Shown piece after piece: positions 8,781-17,801 of a DNA stretch of 63,275 bases. The stretch is from Ruminococcus sp. Lineage in GTDB: Bacteria; Bacillota; Clostridia; Lachnospirales; Lachnospiraceae. The notes beneath the pieces were generated by a model. That model did no database searches. It was not told the DNA's origin and saw only the letters and a program-made list of their open reading frames with translations. The stretch is from the NCBI GenBank assembly GCA_023663085.1, contig JAMPIB010000012.1, forward strand, positions 1 through 63,275. Direction: 5' to 3'. Numbering within the stretch: position 1 is the first letter of the stretch; every line of letters starts with the position of its first letter. The translations under genes and the position numbers were made by a program.

Positions 8781-8809
8781 ATAATATCATAACTGCAAAA
8801 AGATAGCAA
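8781..8809 (-). promoter_or_regulatory. Promoter of tRNA-Leu
   Basis: On the minus strand, TTGCTA (8809-8804) and TATTAT (8786-8781) are separated by 17 bases, with the -10 box about 30 bases before the tRNA 5' end. Confidence 0.6.
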
Positions 8810-8907
8810 GTAAAACTTTACAAAGCGTAAAAAATGTGATATCTTTGTTAAGAAATGCAATAATTTTGTAACAAAAATATTACATATTACAATTTGGGAG
8901 AGAACGG

Positions 8908-10410
8908 ATGAGAAAACTGACAAAGATAAACAGGAAGATAACGGCGCTTTTACTTGCGGGAGTTATGGCGCTTGTACCGGTAACGCAGGCGGACGCGGCC
9001 AATGCTGGCAATTCGATTGCCAGAGGGATTGATGTGTCCAAGCACAATGGGGCGGTCAATTGGGGCAGCGTTGCGGCTTCTGGTATTTCCTTTGCTTTTA
9101 TTAAGGCGGGCAGTACCAATTCGGGTGTGGATCCTTATTTTGACGCCAATATGCGCGGCGCGCAGGCGGCAGGTCTGAAAGTAGGCGTATATCTTTATTC
9201 TTATGCAACGACGGTAGAGCAGGCGAAGAACGAAGCGGATCTGCTGGTCGGCTGGCTGGAGAATTATACGGTCAGTTTTCCGGTGGTCTATGATGTGGAA
9301 GATTCCTGTCATAAGGGACTGTCGCAGGCTCAGTTACAGGCGCTGATTGATACTTTCTGTTCGACGGTGGCGGCGGCCGGCTATTATCCGATGGTCTATT
9401 CGAGTAAGAACTGGTTTAACCAGCGGATCGGTAACGTCGGCTATGATAAATGGGTCGCGCAGTATGCGGACAATCTTGAATACAACGGCGCGGCTTTCTG
9501 GCAGAATACTTCTCATGGAAGTGTTTCCGGTGTCGGTACAAGAGTCGATATGAACTATCAGTTTAAAGATTTTTCCACATTGATCATTTCGGATGGTTTT
9601 CTGGACAGGAACGGGCAGACATTATTTTTTGCAGGTTATAAGATGCAGCGAGGCTGGATCAATTATAACGACACCAGATATTATCTGGATGGGAACGGCT
9701 TTTTGCAAAGAGAGTGCTGGTTTGTTGATGAAAGCGGCACCTATTATCTACAGGGGGACGGCAGTATCGCCAGAGGACAGGTGAATATTGCCGATCAGGG
9801 TTATTATTTTGACGGTAACGGCGTGCGTCTGACCGGTTGGATGAATCTGGAAAATGGTAAGTTTTATTATGCGCCGGATACAGGCGCGATGCAGCACGGC
9901 TGGTTTGCCGACGAGAGCGGTACATATTATCTTTCGGCAGGCGGGGACGTGACCAGAGGCCAGGCGGAGATTGATGCGCAGCAATATTATTTTGATGCCA
10001 ATGGTGTGAGACAGGGAGGCTGGGTCACACTGGAAAATGGTAAGTTTTATTATGCGCCGGATACGGGAGCAATGCACCATGGCTGGCTGGATGATAACGG
10101 TGCAAGATATTATCTTTCCACACAGGATGGACATATGTTGGTCAGTGATGTAACGATTGACGGTCAGCAATATTATTTTGATGAAAACGGCGTCATGCAG
10201 ACCGGAATTGTTACCAAGGCGGATGAAAAACAGTATTTCTATAACGAGACAGGCGCTTTGGTCGTTGATCAGCAGATCACGATTGAAGATGTGCTTTATC
10301 AGGCGGATGCAAACGGAAACATAACACCTGTTCCGGTTGAAGAAACACAACCTGAGGCAGAAGCGCAGTCTGCGGAAGGGGCAGAGGCGGCAGTACAGCC
10401 TGCACAGTAG
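8908..10410 (+). CDS. Secreted GH25 lysozyme with cell-wall-binding repeats
   Basis: A peptidoglycan muramidase predicted to be exported. Residues 1-31 are a signal peptide (basic start, hydrophobic core, then VTQADA-AN). Residues about 38-230 form the GH25 barrel. It starts with RGIDVSKHNGAVNWG, has the catalytic acids in FPVVYDVED, and ends in VDMNYQFKDF. From about 240 onward there are seven or so aromatic/Gly-rich 20-residue repeats (GWFADESGTYYL, QQYYFDANGVRQGGW), the CW-binding type that holds proteins on choline or teichoic polymers. An Ala/Glu/Gln-rich tail ends the 500-residue chain. The gene stands alone with a clear terminator downstream. It probably acts in wall turnover; no phage genes lie nearby, so a prophage endolysin is unlikely. 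Confidence 0.93.
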   Translation: MRKLTKINRKITALLLAGVMALVPVTQADAANAGNSIARGIDVSKHNGAVNWGSVAASGISFAFIKAGSTNSGVDPYFDANMRGAQAAGLKVGVYLYSYATTVEQAKNEADLLVGWLENYTVSFPVVYDVEDSCHKGLSQAQLQALIDTFCSTVAAAGYYPMVYSSKNWFNQRIGNVGYDKWVAQYADNLEYNGAAFWQNTSHGSVSGVGTRVDMNYQFKDFSTLIISDGFLDRNGQTLFFAGYKMQRGWINYNDTRYYLDGNGFLQRECWFVDESGTYYLQGDGSIARGQVNIADQGYYFDGNGVRLTGWMNLENGKFYYAPDTGAMQHGWFADESGTYYLSAGGDVTRGQAEIDAQQYYFDANGVRQGGWVTLENGKFYYAPDTGAMHHGWLDDNGARYYLSTQDGHMLVSDVTIDGQQYYFDENGVMQTGIVTKADEKQYFYNETGALVVDQQITIEDVLYQADANGNITPVPVEETQPEAEAQSAEGAEAAVQPAQ

Positions 10411-10462
10411 CCAGATATCCATGTGAGTCTGTCTGCCCACGGAGAATAAAAAGATATCGTTG

Positions 10463-10495
10463 AAATGGCATTTTCTACGGAAGATGCCATTTTTT
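10463..10495 (+). terminator. Terminator of the GH25 lysozyme gene
   Basis: AAATGGCATTTTC pairs with GAAGATGCCATTT with one mismatch across a short loop, followed by TTTT. Confidence 0.85.
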
Positions 10496-10606
10496 CGCGT
10501 TAGACTTTGCAAAGGGCATGGATATGGTATATAATAAAATGAATGTGGTTTTGTCCGAATGGTCAACTGATTGCAGAGACCGGGAAGGGAGCAGGGCTAT
10601 AGATAT

Positions 10607-10930
10607 ATGGATTGTAAAGAAGAAGAAAAAATGATTCCGGCTTTTTTACAGGATGATCTGTATGGAAGAGAACTGGAAGAATTTATAGAGCATATTGAGA
10701 CCTGCCCGGAGTGCAGAGAAGAACTTTCCATACAGTTTCTTGTTTCGGAAGGGTTAGAGCGGCTGGAGGCAGGGAATAATTTTAATCTGCAAAAGGCGCT
10801 GGAAAATAAATTAAACAATGCGTGGCATCAGGTAAAGATACGCCGCGGGCTGCTCCATACGCTTCTGTGTCTGGAAGTAGCCGCAGCGGTAGAAATTTTA
10901 ATAGTACTCATTATTATATTCCGGTTTTGA
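10607..10930 (+). CDS. Small zinc-finger (anti-sigma-like) membrane protein
   Basis: A 107-residue protein with an N-terminal HIETCPEC motif (His-x3-Cys-x2-Cys), the zinc ligand set of the zf-HC2/anti-sigma family. It ends in one hydrophobic segment (VAAAVEILIVLIIIF). Anti-sigma factors of this type hold an ECF sigma factor at the membrane, but no sigma gene is adjacent, so the partner is unknown. ATG 10607 with GGGAGCAGGG upstream is preferred over the TTG at 10571. polA starts 27 bases downstream, so the two may share a transcript. Confidence 0.65.
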   Translation: MDCKEEEKMIPAFLQDDLYGRELEEFIEHIETCPECREELSIQFLVSEGLERLEAGNNFNLQKALENKLNNAWHQVKIRRGLLHTLLCLEVAAAVEILIVLIIIFRF

Positions 10931-10956
10931 ATCGTTGGGGAAAGGAAACACATGTT

Positions 10957-13704
10957 ATGAATCAGAAAATGGTATTGATAGATGGACATAGTATTTTGAA
11001 CAGAGCGTTTTACGGCGTCCCCGATCTGACCAACAGTCAGGGTATGCACACGAATGCGGTCTATGGTTTTCTGAATATCATGTTCAAGATCCTGGAGGAA
11101 GAAAAACCGGATTTTCTGGCGGTGGCTTTCGATGTACATGCACCGACCTTCCGGCATGAGATATTCAAAGAGTATAAAGGGACGCGTAAACCCATGCCTG
11201 AAGAATTGCGGGAACAGGTGCCGGTGATGAAGAAGATGCTGCAGGCTATGGATATCTGTGTCGTGGAAAAAGAAGGATTAGAGGCTGATGATATCCTTGG
11301 CACGTTAGCGAAGCGCGCCGAGAAAGAGGGAATGGAGACTGCGCTGGTATCCGGGGACAGAGACCTTTTGCAGATTGCCTCCGAACATATCAAGATCCGT
11401 ATCCCCAAGACAAAGAGCGGCAGGACCGAGATAGAAGATTATTATGCAGAAGATGTGCTGGCCAGGTATCAGGTGACGCCTTTACAGTTCATTGACCTAA
11501 AGGCGCTCATGGGCGATACGGCGGATAATATCCCTGGTGTGCCCAAAGTCGGCGAGAAGACGGCTACGGAACTTATGGTGCAGTTCGGTTCGTTGGAGAA
11601 TATCTATGCCAATGTGGAGGCTGTCGCCAAAAAATCGATTCGCGAATCGCTGATAGAGAATAAAGAACTTGCCGATCTGAGTAAAGTCCTGGCGACGATC
11701 AGAACGGACAGCGATCTTGATTTTTCTTTTGAAATGGCGAAAATCCGCGACTTTTATACGGAAGAAGCCTATGTATTGTGCAAACAGTTGGAATTTAAAA
11801 ATCTTTTGTCCCGTTTTGAAAAGGACGCGATGGTAAGTAATCCGCAGACGCAGTATTTTAAAACTGTCACGGAACTGGCGCAGATCGAGGATATTTTTGC
11901 ACGGGCGGCTGAACTTTGCCGTGAGAAAGCGGATAAGAAGAAAGCGGCACAGGAGGAAGAACAGGACGGATATGAAGTCGGACTGGCCGTTTTATGCGAC
12001 AGGGAAAAAGAGAATGAATGTGCGGGTATCGCGCTGGCTTTTTCCGAAGAGGCCGTTTATTTTATACCTTGTCAGGGATTTGTTACTGCGGCCTATTTAG
12101 GCGGGAAACTTGCTATTTTACAGGAAGATAAGTTATGTAAACTAAATGTCTGCGATATCAAGCAGATGTATGATATGCTCCTGCCGGCATCAGAAAAAGA
12201 AGAGGGCGGTAAAGATGTTCTGGCGCCCTATCGGGAACGGAAATATTTTGATATCCTGTTAGCGGCCTATCTGCTCAATCCGTTAAAAAATGATTATGAC
12301 GCGCAGTCTATTGCGGGAGAATATCTGGGTCTGGTGATACCGGATAAAAAACAGGTATTGGGGAAAATGACCTTTACAGAGGCATTGCAGGAAAAATTGC
12401 AGGAATTGCAGGATTTTGCATGTTTTCAGTCATATGTTTCCCTGAAAGCAAAACAAGTGTTATTGCATGAGCTGGAGGAGGCAGGAATGCTTTCTCTGCT
12501 ATATGAAATTGAGATGCCGCTGACAAGGGTCTTATATGAGATGGAATGTTATGGCATCATGGTGCGGCCTGATGAATTAAAGTCCTACGGGGAGGCGCTG
12601 ACGGGACGGATCGCAGAACTGGAAAATGCTATCTGCAAACAGGCGGGGGAGCAGTTTAATATCAATTCGCCCAAACAGTTAGGCGAGATCTTATTCGGGA
12701 AACTGGGTATTTCCGGCGGGAAAAAGACTAAGACAGGTTATTCAACAGCGGCTGATATTCTGGAAAAACTGGCGCCGGAATATCCGATCGTGGCTGATAT
12801 ATTGGAGTACCGCGGGCTGATGAAGTTAAAATCGACTTATGCGGATGGTCTGGCCGCCTATATAGATGAGGGCAATCGTATCCATTCTACTTTTAACCAG
12901 ACGATTACGGCGACCGGCAGGATCAGTTCTACGGAGCCTAATTTACAGAATATCCCCATCCGTATGGAGCTTGGCAGGAAGATCCGTAAAGTATTCGTGC
13001 CGGCACAGGGGTATCTTTTCATGGACGCGGATTATTCGCAGATCGAACTGCGTGTGCTGGCCCATATGTCCGATGATAAGCAGCTGATCGAAGCCTATCG
13101 GATGGAGCAGGATATCCACAGGATCACAGCATCCAAAGTCTTCCATACGCCATTTGAGGAAGTAACGGATTTACAGAGAAGAAATGCCAAGGCGGTCAAT
13201 TTCGGAATTGTATACGGTATCAGTTCTTTTGGTTTAAGTCAGGATCTGAGCATTTCCAGAAAAGAGGCCGCGGAATATATCGAACAGTATTTTGCGACTT
13301 ATCCGGGTATTAAGAGTTTTCTGGACAGACTCGTCTCGGAGGCCAAAGAAAAAGGATACGCAGTAACGATGTACGGCAGGAGGCGGCCGATCCCTGAACT
13401 GTCTTCCGCGAATTTCATGCAGCGTTCTTTTGGAGAGAGGGTGGCCATGAACTCGCCGATACAGGGAACAGCGGCGGATATCATCAAACTGGCGATGATA
13501 CATGTATGGGCGAGACTGAAAAACGAAGGACTCCGTTCCCGTCTGATCCTGCAGGTACATGATGAGCTTCTGATAGAAACGCATCAGGATGAAGAAGAGC
13601 AGGTACGGCGGATATTGTCGGAAGAGATGCAGGCGGCGGCTTCTTTATCTGTTGTGCTGGAAATTGACCTGCATACCGGTATGACGTGGTATGATGCGAA
13701 ATAG
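10957..13704 (+). CDS. polA: DNA polymerase I
   Basis: Fills gaps and removes RNA primers. The 915-residue protein starts MNQKMVLIDGHSILNRAF at ATG 10957, with GGGGAAAGGA upstream. The same frame is open further back but that part overlaps the preceding gene and is not coding. The 5'-3' exonuclease domain covers about residues 1-295 (DGHSILNRAFYG, VSGDRDLLQ, GDTADNIPGVPKVGEKTA). Residues about 310-520 correspond to the 3'-5' exonuclease fold, but the catalytic acidic motifs are not recognisable, as is usual in Gram-positive PolA. The polymerase domain carries motif A (DADYSQIELRV), motif B (RRNAKAVNFGIVYG) and motif C (LQVHDELLIE). coaE follows after 36 bases. Confidence 0.97.
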   Translation: MNQKMVLIDGHSILNRAFYGVPDLTNSQGMHTNAVYGFLNIMFKILEEEKPDFLAVAFDVHAPTFRHEIFKEYKGTRKPMPEELREQVPVMKKMLQAMDICVVEKEGLEADDILGTLAKRAEKEGMETALVSGDRDLLQIASEHIKIRIPKTKSGRTEIEDYYAEDVLARYQVTPLQFIDLKALMGDTADNIPGVPKVGEKTATELMVQFGSLENIYANVEAVAKKSIRESLIENKELADLSKVLATIRTDSDLDFSFEMAKIRDFYTEEAYVLCKQLEFKNLLSRFEKDAMVSNPQTQYFKTVTELAQIEDIFARAAELCREKADKKKAAQEEEQDGYEVGLAVLCDREKENECAGIALAFSEEAVYFIPCQGFVTAAYLGGKLAILQEDKLCKLNVCDIKQMYDMLLPASEKEEGGKDVLAPYRERKYFDILLAAYLLNPLKNDYDAQSIAGEYLGLVIPDKKQVLGKMTFTEALQEKLQELQDFACFQSYVSLKAKQVLLHELEEAGMLSLLYEIEMPLTRVLYEMECYGIMVRPDELKSYGEALTGRIAELENAICKQAGEQFNINSPKQLGEILFGKLGISGGKKTKTGYSTAADILEKLAPEYPIVADILEYRGLMKLKSTYADGLAAYIDEGNRIHSTFNQTITATGRISSTEPNLQNIPIRMELGRKIRKVFVPAQGYLFMDADYSQIELRVLAHMSDDKQLIEAYRMEQDIHRITASKVFHTPFEEVTDLQRRNAKAVNFGIVYGISSFGLSQDLSISRKEAAEYIEQYFATYPGIKSFLDRLVSEAKEKGYAVTMYGRRRPIPELSSANFMQRSFGERVAMNSPIQGTAADIIKLAMIHVWARLKNEGLRSRLILQVHDELLIETHQDEEEQVRRILSEEMQAAASLSVVLEIDLHTGMTWYDAK

Positions 13705-13740
13705 CAGCGGTATCTGGCGCTGCACCGGAGAGGAATATTT

Positions 13741-14346
13741 ATGAAAAGCATTGGCATTACAGGCGGCGTCGGGGCCGGGAAGTCGGAACTTCTGGCTTAT
13801 ATAAAGAAAAAATACAACTGTTATGTAATTCTGGCGGACGAAGTCGCGCACAGACTGGAAAAACCGGGAGAGGAATGTTATAATAAGCTGACTGCTCTTC
13901 TGGGAAAAGAAATCTTAAAGACGGACGGTACCATTGATAAAAACCGCATGGCGGAGAAGATTTTTGCAGATAAGGCCATATTGGAACAGGTAAACGCTAT
14001 CGTGCACCCGGCCGTAAAAAAATATATTGTAAATGAGATTGCCAAAGAACAGGAAAAGGCCAGAATAGATTTCCTATTTGTAGAAGCGGCGCTTTTGATA
14101 GAAGATGGCTATGAAGAAATTCTGGATGAACTCTGGTATATCCATACGGATACCGGGATCAGGCGGGAGCGGTTAAAGGCATCAAGAGCCTATTCAGATG
14201 AGAAAATAGATCATATTTTGCAGGGACAGTTATCAGAGGAAACGTTCAGGACACATTGCAGAGTCGTTATTGATAACAGTAGTGATTTTATTCATACCTG
14301 TCAACAGATTGATGAGAAATTGGAGGAGTACTTGTGTCAGAGATGA
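13741..14346 (+). CDS. coaE: Dephospho-CoA kinase
   Basis: Phosphorylates the ribose 3'-OH of dephospho-CoA, the last step of coenzyme A synthesis. The 201-residue product starts with the P-loop GITGGVGAGKSELL and contains the conserved DEVAH and the IVHPAVKKYI segment. The lid region appears as RRERLKASRAYSDEKID. GAGAGGAATATTT precedes ATG 13741. polA-coaE is a common Gram-positive arrangement. The 3' end overlaps the next gene by 13 bases, which suggests translational coupling. Confidence 0.95.
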   Translation: MKSIGITGGVGAGKSELLAYIKKKYNCYVILADEVAHRLEKPGEECYNKLTALLGKEILKTDGTIDKNRMAEKIFADKAILEQVNAIVHPAVKKYIVNEIAKEQEKARIDFLFVEAALLIEDGYEEILDELWYIHTDTGIRRERLKASRAYSDEKIDHILQGQLSEETFRTHCRVVIDNSSDFIHTCQQIDEKLEEYLCQR

Positions 14347-16649
14347 TAAAAATTCCGGGACAGCTTGTATTTGGTCTGGATATCGGAACAAGGAGTATCG
14401 TAGGAACGGTGGGATATAAGACCGGAGAACATTTTCATGTGGTCGCACAGTGCATCAGGGAGCATGAGACGCGAGCCATGCTGGATGGGCAGATCCACGA
14501 TATCCATAAGGTAGGCAATACGATAAATGAGGTAAAGAACCGTCTGGAAGAAAAAGTCGGCAGAAAGTTTACGGATGTCTGTATCGCGGCGGCGGGCCGT
14601 GTACTGCGGACTGTGACGACACATGCCGAGTGTGATTTTCCTTCGGATAAGGAGATTGGCGGCGAAGATATTTATGCGCTGGAATCTCTGGGCGTGGAGA
14701 CGGCTTATGAGGAATTTTTAAAGACCGATAAAACGGAGATGAAATTTTACTGTGTCGGCTATTCTGTCGTGCGGTATTATCTGAATCATTATGCAACCAG
14801 TACGTTGGAAGGACACAAGGCCGGTTCGATCGGCGTGGATATCATCGCTACTTTCCTGCCGGATGATGTGGTGGACGGCTTATATAAGGCCGTGGGACTG
14901 GCCGGACTGGAAGTGGCCAATCTGACGTTGGAGCCGATCGCGGCGATCCAGTTGGCGATACCGCAGGAATATCGTATGTTGAATATTGCGCTCGTGGATG
15001 TCGGCGCGGGAACATCGGATATTTCCATTACTAAAGATGGCAGTATCATTGCTTACGGTATGATCCCTATCGCCGGGGATGCACTGACAGAAGTCATTGC
15101 CAAGCATTGTCTGGTAGATTTTAAGACGGCGGAGAAGATCAAGCGTCAGGCGGGTGAAAAAGAGGAAATTGAATATAAGGATATTCTCGGTCTGACACAG
15201 AAGATTTCCAGAGAAAAGATACTGGAAGTGGCGGCACCGGTTATCGGGGATATGACAAAACAGGTTGCCGATAAGATAAAAGAATTAAACGGCGGCAGTT
15301 CGGTCAGCGCGGTATTCGTTGTCGGGGGCGGCGGTACATTGGCGGGATATACGGACGCTTTAGCCGACGAACTGGATATTCAGAAAGAAAGAGTGGCGGT
15401 GCGCGGCGAGGAAGTCATGCAGCAGATTTCCTTCTATGAAGAGGATGCCAGAAAAGATTCGTTGATGGTAACGCCGATCGGTATCTGTTTAAGCTTCTAT
15501 GAGCAGAGCAATAATTTTATTTTTGTGTATTTTAATGAGCAAAGGATAAAACTTTATGATAATAATAAACTGGCGGTGGTAGATGCCGCTATGCAGGCGG
15601 AATTTCCCAATGACGGGCTGTTCCCCAAGCGGGGCAGGGCGCTCAATTATACGGTGAACGGGAAAACGCGCATGATGCGCGGGACATTGGGCGAAGCCGC
15701 TGTGATTACGCTAAACGGAAAAGAAGCCGATATTTATACGCCGATCCATGCCAATGACAGGATAGACGTCGTGGAATCGACGGCCGGAGAACCGGCGGCG
15801 TTAGATATCAATCAGCTTCCGGAATATGGTGCTGTAATGAGCGTTGAAGTCAACGAGACGAAGATAGAACTGCCGAAATTCGCGATGGTAAACGGACAGT
15901 TACAGTCGGGCTATTATGGGATTCAGGATAACGACGTCATAGAATTTCTGGGTTATTATACGATCAGGCAGGTAGCTGAGTTTATGGATGTCATTATCAA
16001 TAAAGACCTGAATATCTATGTCAATAACAAGCTGGCCGATCTGGATACCAAGGTTTATGAGAATTTCTCCGTTATCTGGACTATGGAAGAATTGCAGTTA
16101 TCAGACCGGGATATTTACGGGAGCGGCATACCGGATACATACGACAATCTGCCGGAAGACGATGGCAGCTATGTTAAGAGCGAGCCTAAGCCGGAAGAAA
16201 ATGCGGCGGAGGCCGTGAATGCCGGAATGCCCATGCAGGGAGAGGTGACAGCCGGAGCAGACGCAGCCGGTGCGAATGGTCAGCCCGCAGCAGGAACAGC
16301 GCCAGCCGGAGCAGACACAGCCGGTGCGAATGGTCAGCCCGCGGCAGGAACAGCGCCAGCCGGAGCAGACACAGCCGGTGCGAACAGTCAGCCCACGACG
16401 GAAACATCCGCCCCGGAACCGGAGCCGGTGAACAATATCCCTATGTCCATCCATGTGACTGTCAACGGCGACCAGATCCGTCTGGAGGGAAAACCTGCCT
16501 ATATTTTCGTGGATGTCTTCGATCATATTGATTTTGACTTATCTGTGCCGAAAGGCAGCGGTATCGCGACGGAATTAAACGGAAGAAACGCGCAGTACAT
16601 GGAGCCGATCCACAGCGGCGACGTGATAAAAATTTATTGGAAAGACTGA
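14334..16649 (+). CDS. FtsA/PilM-like actin-fold ATPase with long C-terminal extension
   Basis: The N-terminal 370 residues belong to the FtsA/actin ATPase fold: phosphate-1 loop FGLDIGTRSIVGTVG, phosphate-2 VDVGAGTSDISI, adenosine motif VFVVGGGGTLAGYTDAL. The inserted 1C-like subdomain lies between. FtsA is usually 400-450 residues; this one is 771. Residues about 380-610 form extra domains. Then comes an Ala/Gly/Pro-rich linker with 18-residue repeats (about 640-690), and a final beta-rich domain (PMSIHVTVNGDQIRL to the end). The conserved amphipathic FtsA tail is not evident. Translation starts at GTG 14334 inside coaE, with GGAGG 7 bases upstream. A role in envelope assembly or division is inferred from the fold only. 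Confidence 0.75.
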   Translation: MSEMIKIPGQLVFGLDIGTRSIVGTVGYKTGEHFHVVAQCIREHETRAMLDGQIHDIHKVGNTINEVKNRLEEKVGRKFTDVCIAAAGRVLRTVTTHAECDFPSDKEIGGEDIYALESLGVETAYEEFLKTDKTEMKFYCVGYSVVRYYLNHYATSTLEGHKAGSIGVDIIATFLPDDVVDGLYKAVGLAGLEVANLTLEPIAAIQLAIPQEYRMLNIALVDVGAGTSDISITKDGSIIAYGMIPIAGDALTEVIAKHCLVDFKTAEKIKRQAGEKEEIEYKDILGLTQKISREKILEVAAPVIGDMTKQVADKIKELNGGSSVSAVFVVGGGGTLAGYTDALADELDIQKERVAVRGEEVMQQISFYEEDARKDSLMVTPIGICLSFYEQSNNFIFVYFNEQRIKLYDNNKLAVVDAAMQAEFPNDGLFPKRGRALNYTVNGKTRMMRGTLGEAAVITLNGKEADIYTPIHANDRIDVVESTAGEPAALDINQLPEYGAVMSVEVNETKIELPKFAMVNGQLQSGYYGIQDNDVIEFLGYYTIRQVAEFMDVIINKDLNIYVNNKLADLDTKVYENFSVIWTMEELQLSDRDIYGSGIPDTYDNLPEDDGSYVKSEPKPEENAAEAVNAGMPMQGEVTAGADAAGANGQPAAGTAPAGADTAGANGQPAAGTAPAGADTAGANSQPTTETSAPEPEPVNNIPMSIHVTVNGDQIRLEGKPAYIFVDVFDHIDFDLSVPKGSGIATELNGRNAQYMEPIHSGDVIKIYWKD
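16251..16395 (+). repeat. 54-bp tandem repeats in the FtsA-like gene
   Basis: Units start at 16251, 16305 and (partial) 16359, encoding AGADTAGANGQPAAGTAP. Near-identity at DNA level suggests recent slippage expansion of a flexible linker. Confidence 0.9.
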
Positions 16650-16657
16650 AAATACTT

Positions 16658-17455
16658 ATGAGATTATGCAGCATAGCGAGCGGGAGCAGCGGAAATTGCA
16701 TTTATGCGGGCTCGGACGCGACCCATATCCTGATCGACGCCGGTATCAGCGGTAAGCGTATCGAAGAGGGCATTGCTTCGCTCGGATTACATGTAAAAGA
16801 AATAGACGGAATTTTTGTGACACATGAACATGCCGACCACATAAGCGGTCTCGGCGTGCTGGCGAGGAAATATGCGATACCGATTTATGCGACGGCGGGA
16901 ACGATAGAGGCTCTAAAAAATACAGCCTCTTTAGGGAAGATAGACGACTCGCTTTTCCATTATATCCGGGCGGATGAAAAATGTATGATAAAAGATATGT
17001 CCCTGTATCCGATACGGACTTCGCATGACGCGGCGGAACCGGTGGCCTACAGTATCAGCCATGATAAGCAAAAAATCGGTATTATTACAGATCTTGGCTG
17101 TTATAATGAATATACGGTGGCCTGTTTACAGGATCTGGACGTTCTGTATTTAGAGGCCAATCACGATATCAATATGTTACAGGTCGGGCCGTATCCATAT
17201 TATTTAAAACAGCGTATCCTAAGCGATAGAGGGCATCTGTCGAACGAGATGTCGGGGAAACTGTTGAGCCGCTTATTAAACGACCATATGCAGGCAGTCA
17301 TGCTCGGACATCTGAGCAAGGAAAACAATCTGCCGGAACTGGCTTATGAGACCGTCAAAGTGGAGGTCACAATGTCCGATACGGGATATAAGGCGGAGGA
17401 TTTTCCAATTTATGTGGCCAAAAGAAGTGAAGTTTCCCGGATGATAGAAATATAA
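16658..17455 (+). CDS. MBL-fold metallo-hydrolase, YycJ/WalJ type
   Basis: A cytoplasmic metallo-beta-lactamase-fold hydrolase of 265 residues. It opens with MRLCSIASGSSGNC and carries the metal-binding signature THEHADHISG, later His/Asp ligands (TSHDAAEP, ITDLG, YLEANHD) and the C-terminal LGHLSKENN. This order matches the YycJ/WalJ group, whose members have been proposed to act as nucleases coordinating replication with division; the exact substrate is not known. ATG 16658 is preferred over TTG 16637, which lies inside the preceding gene. The spacing of 8 bases suggests co-transcription with the FtsA-like gene. Confidence 0.88.
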   Translation: MRLCSIASGSSGNCIYAGSDATHILIDAGISGKRIEEGIASLGLHVKEIDGIFVTHEHADHISGLGVLARKYAIPIYATAGTIEALKNTASLGKIDDSLFHYIRADEKCMIKDMSLYPIRTSHDAAEPVAYSISHDKQKIGIITDLGCYNEYTVACLQDLDVLYLEANHDINMLQVGPYPYYLKQRILSDRGHLSNEMSGKLLSRLLNDHMQAVMLGHLSKENNLPELAYETVKVEVTMSDTGYKAEDFPIYVAKRSEVSRMIEI

Positions 17456-17486
17456 ATTGATAAACTGCAAAAAGGAGCATCCATAG

Positions 17487-17759
17487 ATGAAAAAAACAAT
17501 TATTACAGTTGTAGGAAAAGATACGGTCGGCATCATTGCCAGAGTCTGTACTTATCTGGCGGATAACCAGATCAATATCCTCGATATCTCACAGACTATC
17601 GTACAGGATTATTTTAATATGATGATGATCGTGGATATGAATCATATCAGCAAGGATTTCGGTCTGATCGCGGAGGAACTGGCGAAGCTGGGCGAAAGCA
17701 TCGGCGTCATCATCAAATGCCAGAAAGAGGAGATTTTTAACCAGATGCACAGAATCTAG
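17487..17759 (+). CDS. ACT domain protein
   Basis: A 90-residue stand-alone ACT domain (KKTIITVVGKDTVGIIARV) of the UPF0237 type. These usually bind amino acids or similar small ligands and regulate a partner. Strong AAAGGAGCATCC precedes ATG 17487. It is placed directly before the PFL-family gene, an association seen widely in Gram-positives, which suggests a shared function that is still undefined. Confidence 0.9.
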   Translation: MKKTIITVVGKDTVGIIARVCTYLADNQINILDISQTIVQDYFNMMMIVDMNHISKDFGLIAEELAKLGESIGVIIKCQKEEIFNQMHRI

Positions 17760-17801
17760 TAACATTAAGGTAAGGGATAACGGAGACAGGGAGATGTAAG
17801 A

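Noticed and set aside
10822-10956. Longer N-terminus for polA starting at ATG 10822
   Set aside because: This part lies entirely inside the zinc-finger membrane protein gene. PolA proteins begin at MNQKMVLIDGHS, which has its own ribosome site.
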